From Solea solea (taxonomy: Eukaryota > Chordata > Actinopteri > Pleuronectiformes > Soleidae): a stretch of 64,000 nucleotides of DNA. Below the pieces are notes generated by a model. The model had not been told where the DNA came from, made no database searches, and saw only the letters and a program-made list of their open reading frames with translations. Shown here in pieces: positions 13,501 to 29,900 of this stretch. The stretch spans positions 13,979,001-14,043,000 of the forward strand of contig NC_081153.1 of the NCBI RefSeq assembly GCF_958295425.1, given 5' to 3'. The position numbers and the translations under genes were made by a program. Within the stretch, counting starts at the first letter, position 1; every line of letters begins with the position of its first letter.

Positions 13501-15599
13501 ACTATAGTATGACTTTTTTGACTGATTTTGGACGACATACTATACTATGACGTTTTTGACTGATTTAGGACGACATACTATAGTATGACGTGTTTGACTG
13601 ATTTGGGACGACATACTATAGTATGACTTTTTTGACTGATTTTGGACGACATACTATACTATGACATTTTTAACTGATTTAGGATGACATACTATAGTAT
13701 GACTTTTTTGACTGATTTTTGACGACATACTATAGTATGACTTTTTTAACTGATTTAGGACGATATACTATAGTATGATTTTTTTGACTGATTTTGGACG
13801 ACATACTATAGTATGACTTTTTTGACTGATTTTGGACGACATACTATACTATGACATTTTTAACTGATTTAGGATGACATACTATAGTATGACTTTTTTG
13901 ACTGATTTTTGACGACATACTATACTATGACGTTTTTGACTGATTTTGGACCACATACTATAGTATGATGTTTTTGACCGATTTTGGACGACATACTATA
14001 CTATGACGTTTTTGACTGATTTTGGACGACATCCTATACTATGACGTTTTGACTGATTTTGGATGACATACTATAGTATGACTTTTTTGACTGATTTTTG
14101 ACGACATACTATAGTATGACGTTTCTGACCAATTTTGGACGACATAGTATACTATGACGTTTTTGACAGATTTTGGACCACATACTATACTATGACTTTT
14201 TGGACCGATTTTGGACGACATACTCTAGTATGACGTTTTTGACTGATTTTGGACGACATACTATACTATGACGTTTTTGACCGATTTTGGACGACATACT
14301 ATAGTATGACTTTTTTGACTGATTTTGGACGACATACTATACTATGACGTTTCTGACCGATTTTGGACGACATACTATACTATGACGTTTCTGACCGATT
14401 TTGGACGACATACTATACTATGACTTTTTTGACTGATTTTTGACGACATACTATACTATGACTTTTTTGACTGATTTTGGACGACATACTATACTATGAC
14501 GTTTTTGACTGATTTTGGACCACATACTATACTATGACGTTTTTGACTGATTTTGGATGACATACTATACTATGACCTTTTTGACCGATTTTGGACGACA
14601 TAATATAGTATGACTTTTTTGACTGATTTTGGACGACATACTATACTATGACGTTTCTGACCGATTTCGAACGACATACTATACTATGACTTTTTTGACT
14701 GATTTTGGACCACATACTATACTATGACGTTTTTGACTGATTTTGGACGACATACTATAGTATGACTTTTTTGACTGATTTTGGACCACATACTATAGTA
14801 TGACGTTTTTGACTGATTTTGGATGACATACTATACTATGAAGTTTTTAACTGATTTAGGACGACATACTATAGTATGACGTTTTTGACTGATTTAGGAC
14901 GACATACTATAGTATGGCTTTTTTGACTGATTTTTGACAACATACTATACTATGACTTTTTTGACCGATTTTGGAGGACATACTATACTATGACTTTTTT
15001 GACAGATTTTTAACAACATACTATACTATGACTTTTTTGACTGATATTGGACGACAAACTATACTATGACGTTTTTGACTGATTTTGGACGACATACTAT
15101 ACTATGACTTTTTTGACTGATTTTGGACGACATACTATACTATGACGTTTTTGACTGATTTTGGACGACATACTATACTATGACGTTTTTGACTGATTTT
15201 GGACGACATACTATACTATGACCTTTTTGACTGATTTTGGATGACATACTATAGTATGACTTTTTTGACTGATTTTTGACGACATACTATAGTATGACGT
15301 TTCTGACCAATTTTGGACGACATAGTATACTATGACGTTTTTGACAGATTTTGGACCACATACTATACTATGACTTTTTGGACCGATTTTGGACGACATA
15401 CTCTAGTATGACGTTTTTGACCGATTTTGGACGACATACTATACTATGACGTTTTTGACAGATTTTGGACGACATACTATACTATGACTTTTTTGACTGA
15501 TTTTGGACGACATACTATACTGTGACGTTTCTGACCGATTTTGGACGACATACTATACTATGACGTTTCTGACCGATTTTGGACGACATACTATACTAT

Positions 15600-18500
15600 G
15601 ACGTTTTTGACCGATTTTGGATGACATCCTATACTATGACGTTTTGACTGATTTTGGATGACATACTATAGTATGACTTTTTTGACTGATTTTTGACGAC
15701 ATACTATAGTAAGACGTTTTTGACCGATTTTGGATGACATCCTATACTATGACGTTTTGACTGATTTTGGATGACATACTATAGTATGACGTTTCTGACC
15801 GATTTCGGACGACATACTATACTATGACTTTTTTGACTGATTTTTGACGACATACTATACTATGACTTTTTTGACTGTTTTGGACGACATACTATACTAT
15901 GACGTTTTTGACTGATTTTGGACCACATACTATACTATGACGTTTTTGACTGATTTTGGACAACATACTATACTATGACCTTTTTGACCGATTTTGGACG
16001 ACATACTATAGTATGACTTTTTTAACTGATTTAGGACGATATACTATAGTATGACTTTTTTGACTGATCTTGGACGACATACTATAATATGACTTTTTCT
16101 GACTGATTTTGGACGACATACTAAACTATGACGTTTTGGACCGATTTTGGACGACATACTATAGTATGACGTTTTTGACTGATTTTGGACGACATACTAT
16201 ACTATGACGTTTCTGACCGATTTTGGACGACATACTATACTATGACTTTTTTGACTGATTTTGGACCACATACTATACTATGACGTTTTTGACTGATTTT
16301 GGACGACATACTATAGTATGACTTTTTTGACTGATTTTGGACCACATACTATAGTATGACTTTTTTGACTGATATTGGACGACAAACTATACTATGACTT
16401 TTTTGACTGATTTTGGACGACATACTATAATATGACTTTTTTGACTGATTTTGGACGACATACTATACTATGACGTTTTGGACCGATTTTGGACGACATA
16501 CTATAGTATGACGTTTTTGACTGATTTTGGACGACATACTATACTATGACTTTTTTGACTGATTTTGGACCACATACTATACTATGACCTTTTTGACCGA
16601 TTTTGGACGACATACTATAGTATGACTTTTTTAACTGATTTAGGACGATATACTATAGTATGATTTTTTTGACTGATTTTGGACGACATACTATAATATG
16701 ACTTTTTTGACTGATTTTGGACGACATACTATACTATGACGTTTTGGACCGATTTTGGACGACATACTATAGTATGACGTTTTTGACTGATTTTGGACGA
16801 CATACTATAGTATGACGTTTTGGACCGATTTTGGACGACATACTATAGTATGACTTTTTTGACTGATTTTTGACGACATACTATAGTATGACTTTTTTGA
16901 CTGATTTTGGACAACATAGTATACGATGACGTTTCTGACCGATTTTGGACCACATACTATACTATGACTTTTTTGACAGATTTTGGACGACATACTATAC
17001 TATGACTTTTTTGACTGATTTTGGACGACATACTATACTATGACGTTTTTGACTGATTTTGGACCACATACTATACTATGACGTTTTTGACTGATTTTGG
17101 ACGACATACTATAGTATGACTTTTTTGACTGATTTTGGACGACATACTATACTATGACGTTTTGGACCGATTTTTGACGACATACTATAGTATGACGTTT
17201 TTGACTGATTTTGGACGACATACTATACTATGACTTTTTTGACTGATTTTGGACCACATACTATACTATGACCTTTTTGACCGATTTTGGACGACATACT
17301 ATAGTATGACTTTTTTAACTGATTTAAAACGATATACTATAGTATGACTTTTTTGACTGATTTTGGACGACATACTATAATATGACTTTTTTGACTGATT
17401 TTGGACGACATACTATACTATGACGTTTTGGACCGATTTTGGACGACATACTATAGTATGACTTTTTTGACTGATTTTGGACGACATACTATACTATGAC
17501 GTTTCTGACCGATTTTGGACGACATAGTATACTATGACTTTTTTTACTGATTTTTGACGACATACTATACTATGACTTTTTTGACTGATTTTGGACGACA
17601 TACTATACTATGACGTTTTTGACTGATTTTGGACCACATACTATACTATGACGTTTTTGACTGATTTAGGACGACATACTATAGTATGACGTGTTTGACT
17701 GATTTGGGACGACATACTATAGTATGACTTTTTTGACTGATTTTGGACGACATACTATACTATGACATTTTTAACTGATTTAGGATGACATACTATAGTA
17801 TGACTTTTTTGACTGATTTTTGACGACATACTATACTATGACGTTTTTGACTGATTTTGGACCACATACTATAGTATGATGTTTTTGACCGATTTTGGAC
17901 GACATACTATACTATGACGTTTTTGACTGATTTTTGGACGACATCCTATACTATGACGTTTTGACTGATTTTGGATGACATACTATAGTATGACTTTTTT
18001 GACTGATTTTTGACGACATACTATAGTATGACGTTTCTGACCAATTTTGGACGACATAGTATACTATGACGTTTTTGACAGATTTTGGACCACATACTAT
18101 ACTATGACTTTTTGGACCGATTTTGGACGACATACTCTAGTATGACGTTTTTGACTGATTTTGGACGACATACTATACTATGACGTTTTTGACCGATTTT
18201 GGACGACATACTATAGTATGACTTTTTTGACTGATTTTGGACGACATACTATACTATGACGTTTCTGACCGATTTTGGACGACATACTATACTATGACGT
18301 TTCTGACCGATTTTGGACGACATACTATACTATGACTTTTTTGACTGATTTTTGACGACATACTATACTATGACTTTTTTGACTGATTTTGGACGACATA
18401 CTATACTATGACGTTTTTGACTGATTTTGGACCACATACTATACTATGACGTTTTTGACTGATTTTGGATGACATACTATACTATGACGTTTTTGACTGA

Positions 18501-21500
18501 TTTTGGACCACATACTATAGTATGACGTTTTTGACTGATTTTGGATGACATACTATACTATGAAGTTTTTAACTGATTTAGGACGACATACTATAGTATG
18601 ACGTTTTTGACTGATTTAGGACGACATACTATAGTATGGCTTTTTTGACTGATTTTTGACAACATACTATACTATGACTTTTTTGACCGATTTTGGAGGA
18701 CATACTATACTATGACTTTTTTTACTGATTTTTAACAACATACTATACTATGACTTTTTTGACTGATTTTGGACGACAAACTATACTATGACGTTTTTGA
18801 CTGATTTTGGACGACATACTATACTATGACTTTTTTGACTGATTTTGGACGACATACTATACTATGACTTTTTTGACTGATTTTGGACGACATACTATAC
18901 TATGACGTTTTTGACTGATTTTGGACCACATACTATAGTATGACTTTTTTGACTGATTTTGGACGACATACTATACTATGACGTTTTTGACTGATTTTGG
19001 ACGACATACTATACTATGACCTTTTTGACCGATTTTGGACGACATACTATAGTATGACGTTTTTGACTGATTTTGGACGACATACTATAATATGACTTTT
19101 TTGACTGATTTTGGACGACATACTATACTATGACGTTTTGGACCGATTTTGGACGACATACTATAGTATGACGTTTTTGACTGATTTTGGACGACATACT
19201 ATACTATGACGTTTCTGACCGATTTTGGACGACATACTATACTATGACTTTTTTGACTGATTTTTGACGACATACTATACTATGACTTTTTTGACTGATT
19301 TTGGACGACATACTATACTATGACCTTTTTGACCGATTTTGGACGACATACTATACTATGACCTTTTTGACCGATTTTGGACGACATACTATAGTATGAC
19401 TTTTTTGACTGATTTTTGACGACATACTATACTATGACGTTTTTGACTGATTAAGGACGACATACTATAGTATGACGTGTTTAACTGATTTGGGACGACA
19501 TACTATAGTATGACTTTTTTGACTGATTTTGGACGACATACTATACTATGACATTTTAAACAGATTTAGGACGACATACTATAGTATGACTTTTTTGACT
19601 GATTTTTTACGACATACTATAGTATGACTTTTTTGACAGATTTTGGACCACATACTATAGTATGATGTTTTTGACCGATTTTGGACGACATACTATACTA
19701 TGACGTTTTTAACTGATTTAGGACGACATACTATACTATGACGTTTTTGACTGATTTAGGACGACATACTATAGTATGACGTGTTTGACTGATTTTGGAC
19801 GACATACTATACTATGACGTTTCTGACCGATTTTGGACGACATACTATACTATGACGTTTTTGACCGATTTTGGATGACATCCTATACTATGACGTTTTG
19901 ACTGATTTTGGATGACATACTATAGTATGACTTTTTTGACTGATTTTTGACGACATACTATAGTAAGACGTTTTTGACCGATTTTGGATGACATCCTATA
20001 CTATGACGTTTTGACTGATTTTGGATGACATACTATAGTATGACGTTTCTGACCGATTTCGGACGACATACTATACTATGACTTTTTTGACTGATTTTTG
20101 ACGACATACTATACTATGACTTTTTTGACTGATTTTGGACGACATACTATACTATGACGTTTTTGACTGATTTTGGACCACATACTATACTATGACGTTT
20201 TTGACTGATTTTGGACAACATACTATACTATGACCTTTTTGACCGATTTTGGACGACATACTATAGTATGACTTTTTTAACTGATTTAGGACGATATACT
20301 ATAGTATGACTTTTTTGACTGATCTTGGACGACATACTATAATATGACTTTTTCTGACTGATTTTGGACGACATACTAAACTATGACGTTTTGGACCGAT
20401 TTTGGACGACATACTATAGTATGACGTTTTTGACTGATTTTGGACGACATACTATACTATGACGTTTCTGACCGATTTTGGACGACATACTATACTATGA
20501 CTTTTTTGACTGATTTTGGACCACATACTATACTATGACGTTTTTGACTGATTTTGGACGACATACTATAGTATGACTTTTTTGACTGATTTTGGACCAC
20601 ATACTATAGTATGACTTTTTTGACTGATATTGGACGACAAACTATACTATGACTTTTTTGACTGATTTTGGACGACATACTATAATATGACTTTTTTGAC
20701 TGATTTTGGACGACATACTATACTATGACGTTTTGGACCGATTTTGGACGACATACTATAGTATGACGTTTTTGACTGATTTTGGACGACATACTATACT
20801 ATGACTTTTTTGACTGATTTTGGACCACATACTATACTATGACCTTTTTGACCGATTTTGGACGACATACTATAGTATGACTTTTTTAACTGATTTAGGA
20901 CGATATACTATAGTATGATTTTTTTGACTGATTTTGGACGACATACTATAATATGACTTTTTTGACTGATTTTGGACGACATACTATACTATGACGTTTT
21001 GGACCGATTTTGGACGACATACTATAGTATGACGTTTTTGACTGATTTTGGACGACATACTATAGTATGACGGTTTTGACTGATTTTGGACGACATACTA
21101 TAGTATGACTTTTTTGACTGATTTTGGACGACATACTATACTATGACGTTTTGGACCGATTTTGGACGACATACTATAGTATGACTTTTTTGACTGATTT
21201 TTGACGACATACTATAGTATGACTTTTTTGACTGATTTTGGACAACATAGTATACGATGACGTTTCTGACCGATTTTGGACCACATACTATACTATGACT
21301 TTTTTGACAGATTTTGGACGACATACTATACTATGACTTTTTTGACTGATTTTGGACGACATACTATACTATGACGTTTTTGACTGATTTTGGACCACAT
21401 ACTATACTATGACGTTTTTGACTGATTTTGGACGACATACTATAGTATGACTTTTTTGACTGATTTTGGACGACATACTATACTATGACGTTTTGGACCG

Positions 21501-24060
21501 ATTTTTGACGACATACTATAGTATGACGTTTTTGACTGATTTTGGACGACATACTATACTATGACTTTTTTGACTGATTTTGGACCACATACTATACTAT
21601 GACCTTTTTGACCGATTTTGGACGACATACTATAGTATGACTTTTTTAACTGATTTAAAACGATATACTATAGTATGACTTTTTTGACTGATTTTGGACG
21701 ACATACTATAATATGACTTTTTTGACTGATTTTGGACGACATACTATACTATGACGTTTTGGACCGATTTTGGACGACATACTATAGTATGACTTTTTTG
21801 ACTGATTTTGGACGACATACTATACTATGACGTTTCTGACCGATTTTGGACGACATAGTATACTATGACTTTTTTTACTGATTTTTGACGACATACTATA
21901 CTATGACTTTTTTGACTGATTTTGGACGACATACTATACTATGACGTTTTTGACTGATTTTGGACCACATACTATACTATGACGTTTTTGACTGATTTAG
22001 GACGACATACTATAGTATGACGTGTTTGACTGATTTGGGACGACATACTATAGTATGACTTTTTTGACTGATTTTGGACGACATACTATACTATGACATT
22101 TTTAACTGATTTAGGATGACATACTATAGTATGACTTTTTTGACTGATTTTTGACGACATACTATACTATGACGTTTTTGACTGATTTTGGACCACATAC
22201 TATAGTATGATGTTTTTGACCGATTTTGGACGACATACTATACTATGACGTTTTTGACTGATTTTTGGACGACATCCTATACTATGACGTTTTGACTGAT
22301 TTTGGATGACATACTATAGTATGACTTTTTTGACTGATTTTTGACGACATACTATAGTATGACGTTTCTGACCAATTTTGGACGACATAGTATACTATGA
22401 CGTTTTTGACAGATTTTGGACCACATACTATACTATGACTTTTTGGACCGATTTTGGACGACATACTCTAGTATGACGTTTTTGACTGATTTTGGACGAC
22501 ATACTATACTATGACGTTTTTGACCGATTTTGGACGACATACTATAGTATGACTTTTTTGACTGATTTTGGACGACATACTATACTATGACGTTTCTGAC
22601 CGATTTTGGACGACATACTATACTATGACGTTTCTGACCGATTTTGGACGACATACTATACTATGACTTTTTTGACTGATTTTTGACGACATACTATACT
22701 ATGACTTTTTTGACTGATTTTGGACGACATACTATACTATGACGTTTTTGACTGATTTTGGACCACATACTATACTATGACGTTTTTGACTGATTTTGGA
22801 TGACATACTATACTATGACGTTTTTGACTGATTTTGGACCACATACTATAGTATGACGTTTTTGACTGATTTTGGATGACATACTATACTATGAAGTTTT
22901 TAACTGATTTAGGACGACATACTATAGTATGACGTTTTTGACTGATTTAGGACGACATACTATAGTATGGCTTTTTTGACTGATTTTTGACAACATACTA
23001 TACTATGACTTTTTTGACCGATTTTGGAGGACATACTATACTATGACTTTTTTGACAGATTTTTAACAACATACTATACTATGACTTTTTTGACTGATTT
23101 TGGACGACAAACTATACTATGACGTTTTTGACTGATTTTGGACGACATACTATACTATGACTTTTTTGACTGATTTTGGACGACATACTATACTATGACT
23201 TTTTTGACTGATTTTGGACGACATACTATACTATGACGTTTTTGACTGATTTTGGACCACATACTATAGTATGACTTTTTTGACTGATTTTGGACGACAT
23301 ACTATACTATGACGTTTTTGACTGATTTTGGACGACATACTATACTATGACCTTTTTGACCGATTTTGGACGACATACTATAGTATGACGTTTTTGACTG
23401 ATTTTGGACGACATACTATAATATGACTTTTTTGACTGATTTTGGACGACATACTATACTATGACGTTTTGGACCGATTTTGGACGACATACTATAGTAT
23501 GACGTTTTTGACTGATTTTGGACGACATACTATACTATGACGTTTCTGACCGATTTTGGACGACATACTATACTATGACTTTTTTGACTGATTTTTGACG
23601 ACATACTATACTATGACTTTTTTGACTGATTTTGGACGACATACTATACTATGACCTTTTTGACCGATTTTGGACGACATACTATACTATGACCTTTTTG
23701 ACCGATTTTGGACGACATACTATAGTATGACTTTTTTGACTGATTTTTGACGACATACTATACTATGACGTTTTTGACTGATTAAGGACGACATACTATA
23801 GTATGACGTGTTTAACTGATTTGGGACGACATACTATAGTATGACTTTTTTGACTGATTTTGGACGACATACTATACTATGACATTTTTAACAGATTTAG
23901 GACGACATACTATAGTATGACTTTTTTGACTGATTTTTTACGACATACTATAGTATGACTTTTTTGACAGATTTTGGACCACATACTATAGTATGATGTT
24001 TTTGACCGATTTTGGACGACATACTATACTATGACGTTTTTAACTGATTTAGGACGACAT
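15600..24060 (+). repeat. Higher-order tandem duplication, period about 4.25-4.33 kb
   Basis: Two long blocks, about 15.6-19.8 kb and 19.86-24.06 kb, carry the same ordered variants. A rare AGTAAGACG variant at about 15709 recurs at about 19963 (offset 4254). Variants at about 16805 and 17951 recur at 21136 and 22282 (offset 4331). The 77-bp change in offset is explained by two extra 38-bp units near 21061-21137 in the second copy. The copies abut, as expected from unequal exchange. Confidence 0.8.
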
Positions 24061-25899
24061 ACTATAGTATGACGGTTTTGACTGATTTTGGACGACATAC
24101 TATAGTATGACTTTTTTGACAGATTTTGGACGACATACTATACTATGACGTTTCTGACCGATTTCGGACGACATAGTATACTATGACTTTTTTTACTGAT
24201 TTTTGACGACATACTATACTATGACTTTTTTGACTGATTTTGGACGACATACTATACTATGACGTTTTTGACTGATTTTGGACCACATACTATACTATGA
24301 CGTTTTTGACCGATTTTGGACCACATACTATACTATGACTTTTTTGACAGATTTTGGACAACATACTATACTATGACTTTTTTGACAGATTTTGGACAAC
24401 ATACTATACTATGACGTTTTTGACTAATTTTTGGACAACATACTATACTATGACTTTTTTGACTGATTTAGGACGACATACTATAGTATGGCTTTTTTGA
24501 CTGATTTTTGACAACATACTATACTATGACGTTTTTGACTGATTTTGGACGACATACTATACTATGACTTTTTTGACCGATTTTGGAGGACATACTATAC
24601 TATGACTTTTTTGACAGATTTTTGACAACATACTATACTATGACTTTTTTGACAGATTTTGGACCACATACTATACTATGACGTTTTGACTGATTTTGGA
24701 TGACATACTATAGTATGACTTTTTTGACTGATTTTTGACGACATACTATAGTATGACGTTTCTGACCAATTTTGGACAACATAGTATACTATGACGTTTT
24801 TGACAGATTTTGGACCACATACTATACTATGACGTTTCTGACCGATTTTGGACGACATACTATACTATGACTTTTTGGACCGATTTTGGACGACATACTA
24901 TAGTATGACTTTTTTGACTGATTTTGGACGACATACTATACTATGACGTTTCTGACCGATTTCGGACGACATACTATACTATGACTTTTTTGACTGATTT
25001 TTGACGACATACTATAGTATGACGTTTCTGACCGATTTTGGACGACATACTATACTATGACTTTTTTGACTGATTTTTGACGACATACTATACTATGACT
25101 TTTTTGACTGATTTTGGACGACATACTATACTATGACGTTTTTGACTGATTTTGGACCACATACTATACTATGACGTTTTTGACTGATTTTGGACGACAT
25201 ACTATACTATGACCTTTTTGACCGATTTTGGACGACATACTATAGTATGACTTTTTTAACTGATTTAGGACGATATACTATAGTATGACTTTTTTGACTG
25301 ATTTTGGACGACATACTATACTATGACATTTTTGACTGATTTTGGACCACATACTATAGTATGACTTTTTTGACTGATTTTTGACGACATACTATACTAT
25401 GACGTTTTTGACTGATTTAGGACGACATACTATAGTATGACGTGTTTGACTGATTTGGGACGACATACTATACTATGACTTTTTTGACTGATTTTGGACG
25501 ACATACTATACTATGACATTTTTAACAGATTTAGGACGACATACTATAGTATGACTTTTTTGACTGATTTTTTACGACATACTATAGTATGACTTTTTTG
25601 ACAGATTTTGGACCACATACTATAGTATGATTTTTTTGACCGATTTTGGACGACATACTATACTATGACGTTTTTAACTGATTTAGGACGTCATACTATA
25701 TAGTATGACGGTTTTGACTGATTTTGGACGACATACTATAGTATGACTTTTTTGACTGATTTTGGACGACATACTATACTATGACGTTTCTGACCGATTT
25801 TGGACGACATAGTATACTATGACTTTTTTTACTGATTTTTGACGACATACTATACTATGACTTTTTTGACTGATTTTGGACGACATACTATACTATGAC

Positions 25900-28800
25900 G
25901 TTTTTGACTGATTTTGGACGACATACTAGACTATGACCTTTTTGACCGATTTTGGACGACATACTATAGTATGACGTTTTGACTGATTTTGGACGACATA
26001 CTATAATATGACTTTTTTGACTGATTTTGGACGACATACTATAATATGACGTTTTTGACTGATTTTGGACGACATACTATAATATGACTTTTTTGACTGA
26101 TTTTGGACGACATACTATACTATGACGTTTTGGACCGATTTTGGACGACATACTATAGTATGACGGTTTTGACTGATTTTGGACGACATACTATAGTATG
26201 ACGTGTTTGACTGATTTGGGACGACATACTATAGTATGACTTTTTTGACTGATTTTGGACGACAAACTATACTATGACGTTTTTGACTGATTTTGGACGA
26301 CATACTATACTATGACGTTTTTGACTGATTTTGGACCACATACTATACTATGACGTTTTTGACTGATTTTGGACGACATACTAGACTATGACCTTTTTGA
26401 CCGATTTTGGACGACATACTATAGTATGACTTTTTTAACTGATTTAGGACTATATACTATAGTATGACTTTTTTGACTGATTTTGGACGACATACTATAC
26501 TATGACGTTTCTGACCGATTTTGGACGACATACTATACTATCACGTTTCTGACCGATTTTGGACGACATACTATAGTATGACTTTTTGCCTGATTTTTGA
26601 CCACATACTATACTATGACTTTTTTGACTGATTTTGGACGACACAATACTATGACTTTTTTGACCGATTTTGGACCACATACTATACTATGACGTTTTTG
26701 ACTGATTTTGGACGACATACTATACTATGACGTTTTTGACTGAATTTGGACGACATACTATACTATGACGTTTCTGACCGATTTTGGACAACATACTATA
26801 CTATGACGTTTTTGACTGATTTTGGACGACATACTGTAGTATGACGTGTTTGACTGATTTTGGACCACAAACTATACTATGACGTTTTTGACTGATTTTG
26901 GACGACATACTATACTATGACGTTTCTGACCGATTTTGGACGACATACTATACTATGACGTTTTTGACTGATTTTGGACCACAAACTATACTATGACGTT
27001 TTTGACTGATTTTTGACGACATACTATACTATGACGTTTCTGACTGATTTTGGACGACATACTATACTATGACATTTTTAACTGATTTAGGACGACATAC
27101 TATAGTATGGCTTTTTTGACTGATTTTTGACAACATACTATACTATGACGTTTTGACCGATTTTGGAGGACATACTATACTATGACTTTTTTGACAGATT
27201 TTTGACAACATACTATACTATGACTTTTTTGACGGATTTTGGACCACATACTATACTATGACTTTTTTGACTGATTTTGGACGACACAATACTATGACTT
27301 TTTTGACCGATTTTGGACCACATACTATACTATGACGTTTTTGACTGATTTTGGACGACATACTATACTATGACGTTTTTGACTGATTTTGGACCACAAA
27401 CTATACTATGACGTTTTTGACTGATTTTGGACGACATACTATACTATGACGTTTCTGACCCATTTTGGACGACATACTATAGTATGACATTTTTGACCGA
27501 TTTTGGACGACATACTAGACTATGACCTTTTTGACCGATTTTGGACGACATACTATAGTATGACGTTTTGACTGATTTTGGACGACATACTATAATATGA
27601 CTTTTTTGACTGATTTTGGACGACATACTATAATATGACTTTTTTGACTGATTTTGGACGACATACTATAATATGACTTTTTTGACTGATTTTGGACGAC
27701 ATACTATACTATGACGTTTTGGACCGATTTTGGACGACATACTATAGTATGACGGTTTTGACTGATTTTGGACGACATACTATAGTATGACGTGTTTGAC
27801 TGATTTGGGACGACATACTATAGTATGACTTTTTTGACTGATTTTGGACGACAAACTATACTATGACGTTTTTGACTGATTTTGGACGACATACTATACT
27901 ATGACGTTTTTGACTGATTTTGGACCACATACTATACTATGACGTTTTTGACTGATTTTGGACGACATACTAGACTATGACCTTTTTGACCGATTTTGGA
28001 CGATATACTATAGTATGACTTTTTTGACTGATTTTGGACCACATACTATAATATGACTTTTTTGACTGATTTTGGACGACATACTATACTATGACGTTTT
28101 GGACCGATTTTGGACGACATACTATAGTATGACGTTTTTGACTGATTTTGGACGACATACTATACTATGACTTTTTTGACTGATTTTGGACGACATACTA
28201 TACTATGACGTTTTTGACTGATTTTGGACCACATACTATACTATGACTTTTTGGACCGATTTTCGACGACATACTATAGTATGACTTTTTTGACTGATTT
28301 TGGACCACATACTTTAGTATGACTTTTTTGACTGATTTTTGACGACATACTATACTATGACGTTTTTGACTGATTTAGGACGACATACTATAGTATGACG
28401 TGTTTGACTGATTTGGGACGACATACTATAGTATGACTTTTTTGACTGATTTTGGACGACATACTATACTATGACGTTTCTGACCGATTTTGGACGACAT
28501 ACTATACTATGACGTTTTTGACCGATTTTGGACGACATACTATAGTATGACTTTTTGCCTGATTTTTGACCACATACTATACTATGACTTTTTTGACTGA
28601 TTTTGGACGACACAATACTATGACTTTTTTGACCGATTTTGGACCACATACTATACTATGACGTTTTTGACTGATTTTGGACGACATACTATACTATGAC
28701 GTTTTTGACTGAATTTGGACGACATACTATACTATGACGTTTCTGACCGATTTTGGACAACATACTATACTATGACGTTTTTGACTGATTTTGGACGACA

Positions 28801-29900
28801 TACTGTAGTATGACGTGTTTGACTGATTTTGGACCACAAACTATACTATGACGTTTTTGACTGATTTTGGACGACATACTATACTATGACGTTTCTGACC
28901 GATTTTGGACGACATACTATACTATGACGTTTTTGACTGATTTTGGACCACAAACTATACTATGACGTTTTTGACTGATTTTTGACGACATACTATACTA
29001 TGACGTTTCTGACTGATTTTGGACGACATACTATACTATGACATTTTTAACTGATTTAGGACGACATACTATAGTATGGCTTTTTTGACTGATTTTTGAC
29101 AACATACTATACTATGACGTTTTGACCGATTTTGGAGGACATACTATACTATGACTTTTTTGACAGATTTTTGACAACATACTATACTATGACTTTTTTG
29201 ACGGATTTTGGACCACATACTATACTATGACTTTTTTCGACTGATTTTGGACGACACAATACTATGACTTTTTTGACCGATTTTGGACCACATACTATAC
29301 TATGACGTTTTTGACTGATTTTGGACGACATACTATACTATGACGTTTTTGACTGATTTTGGACCACAAACTATACTATGACGTTTTTGACTGATTTTGG
29401 ACGACATACTATACTATGACGTTTCTGACCCATTTTGGACGACATACTATAGTATGACATTTTTGACCGATTTTGGACGACATACTATACTATGACGTTT
29501 TTGACTGATTTTGGACCACAAACTATACTATGAAGTTTTTGACTGATTTTGGACGACATACTATACTATGACGTTTCTGACCGATTTTGGACGACATACT
29601 ATAGTATGACTTTTTGACTGATTTTTGACGGCATACTATACTATGACATTTTTAACTGATTTAGGACGACATACTATACTATGACTGTTTTGACTGATTT
29701 TGGACGACATACTATACTTTGACGTTTCTGACCGATTTTGGACGACATACTATACTATGACGTTTCTGACCAATTTTGGACGACATACTATACTATGACG
29801 TTTTTGACTGATTTTGGACCACATACTATACTATGACGTTTTTGACCGATTTTGGACGACATACTATAGTATGACTTTTTGACTGATTTTTGACGACATA
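25900..29900 (+). repeat. Higher-order tandem duplication, period about 1969 bp, with a third partial copy
   Basis: A block with a rare ACACAATACTATG unit (about 26641 and 28610) and a CATACTGTAGTATG unit (about 26832 and 28801) repeats at an offset of 1969 bp. A further partial copy places the CTGTAGTATG variant at 30052, offset about 1249 from the second. Boundaries are approximate. Confidence 0.75.

Noticed and set aside
2571..28649. Many near-identical ~60-codon open frames on the minus strand across the array, looking like a repeated protein family
   Set aside because: They follow from the 38-bp period read in three frames over 114 bp. They lack promoters and splice context and end wherever a variant makes a stop.
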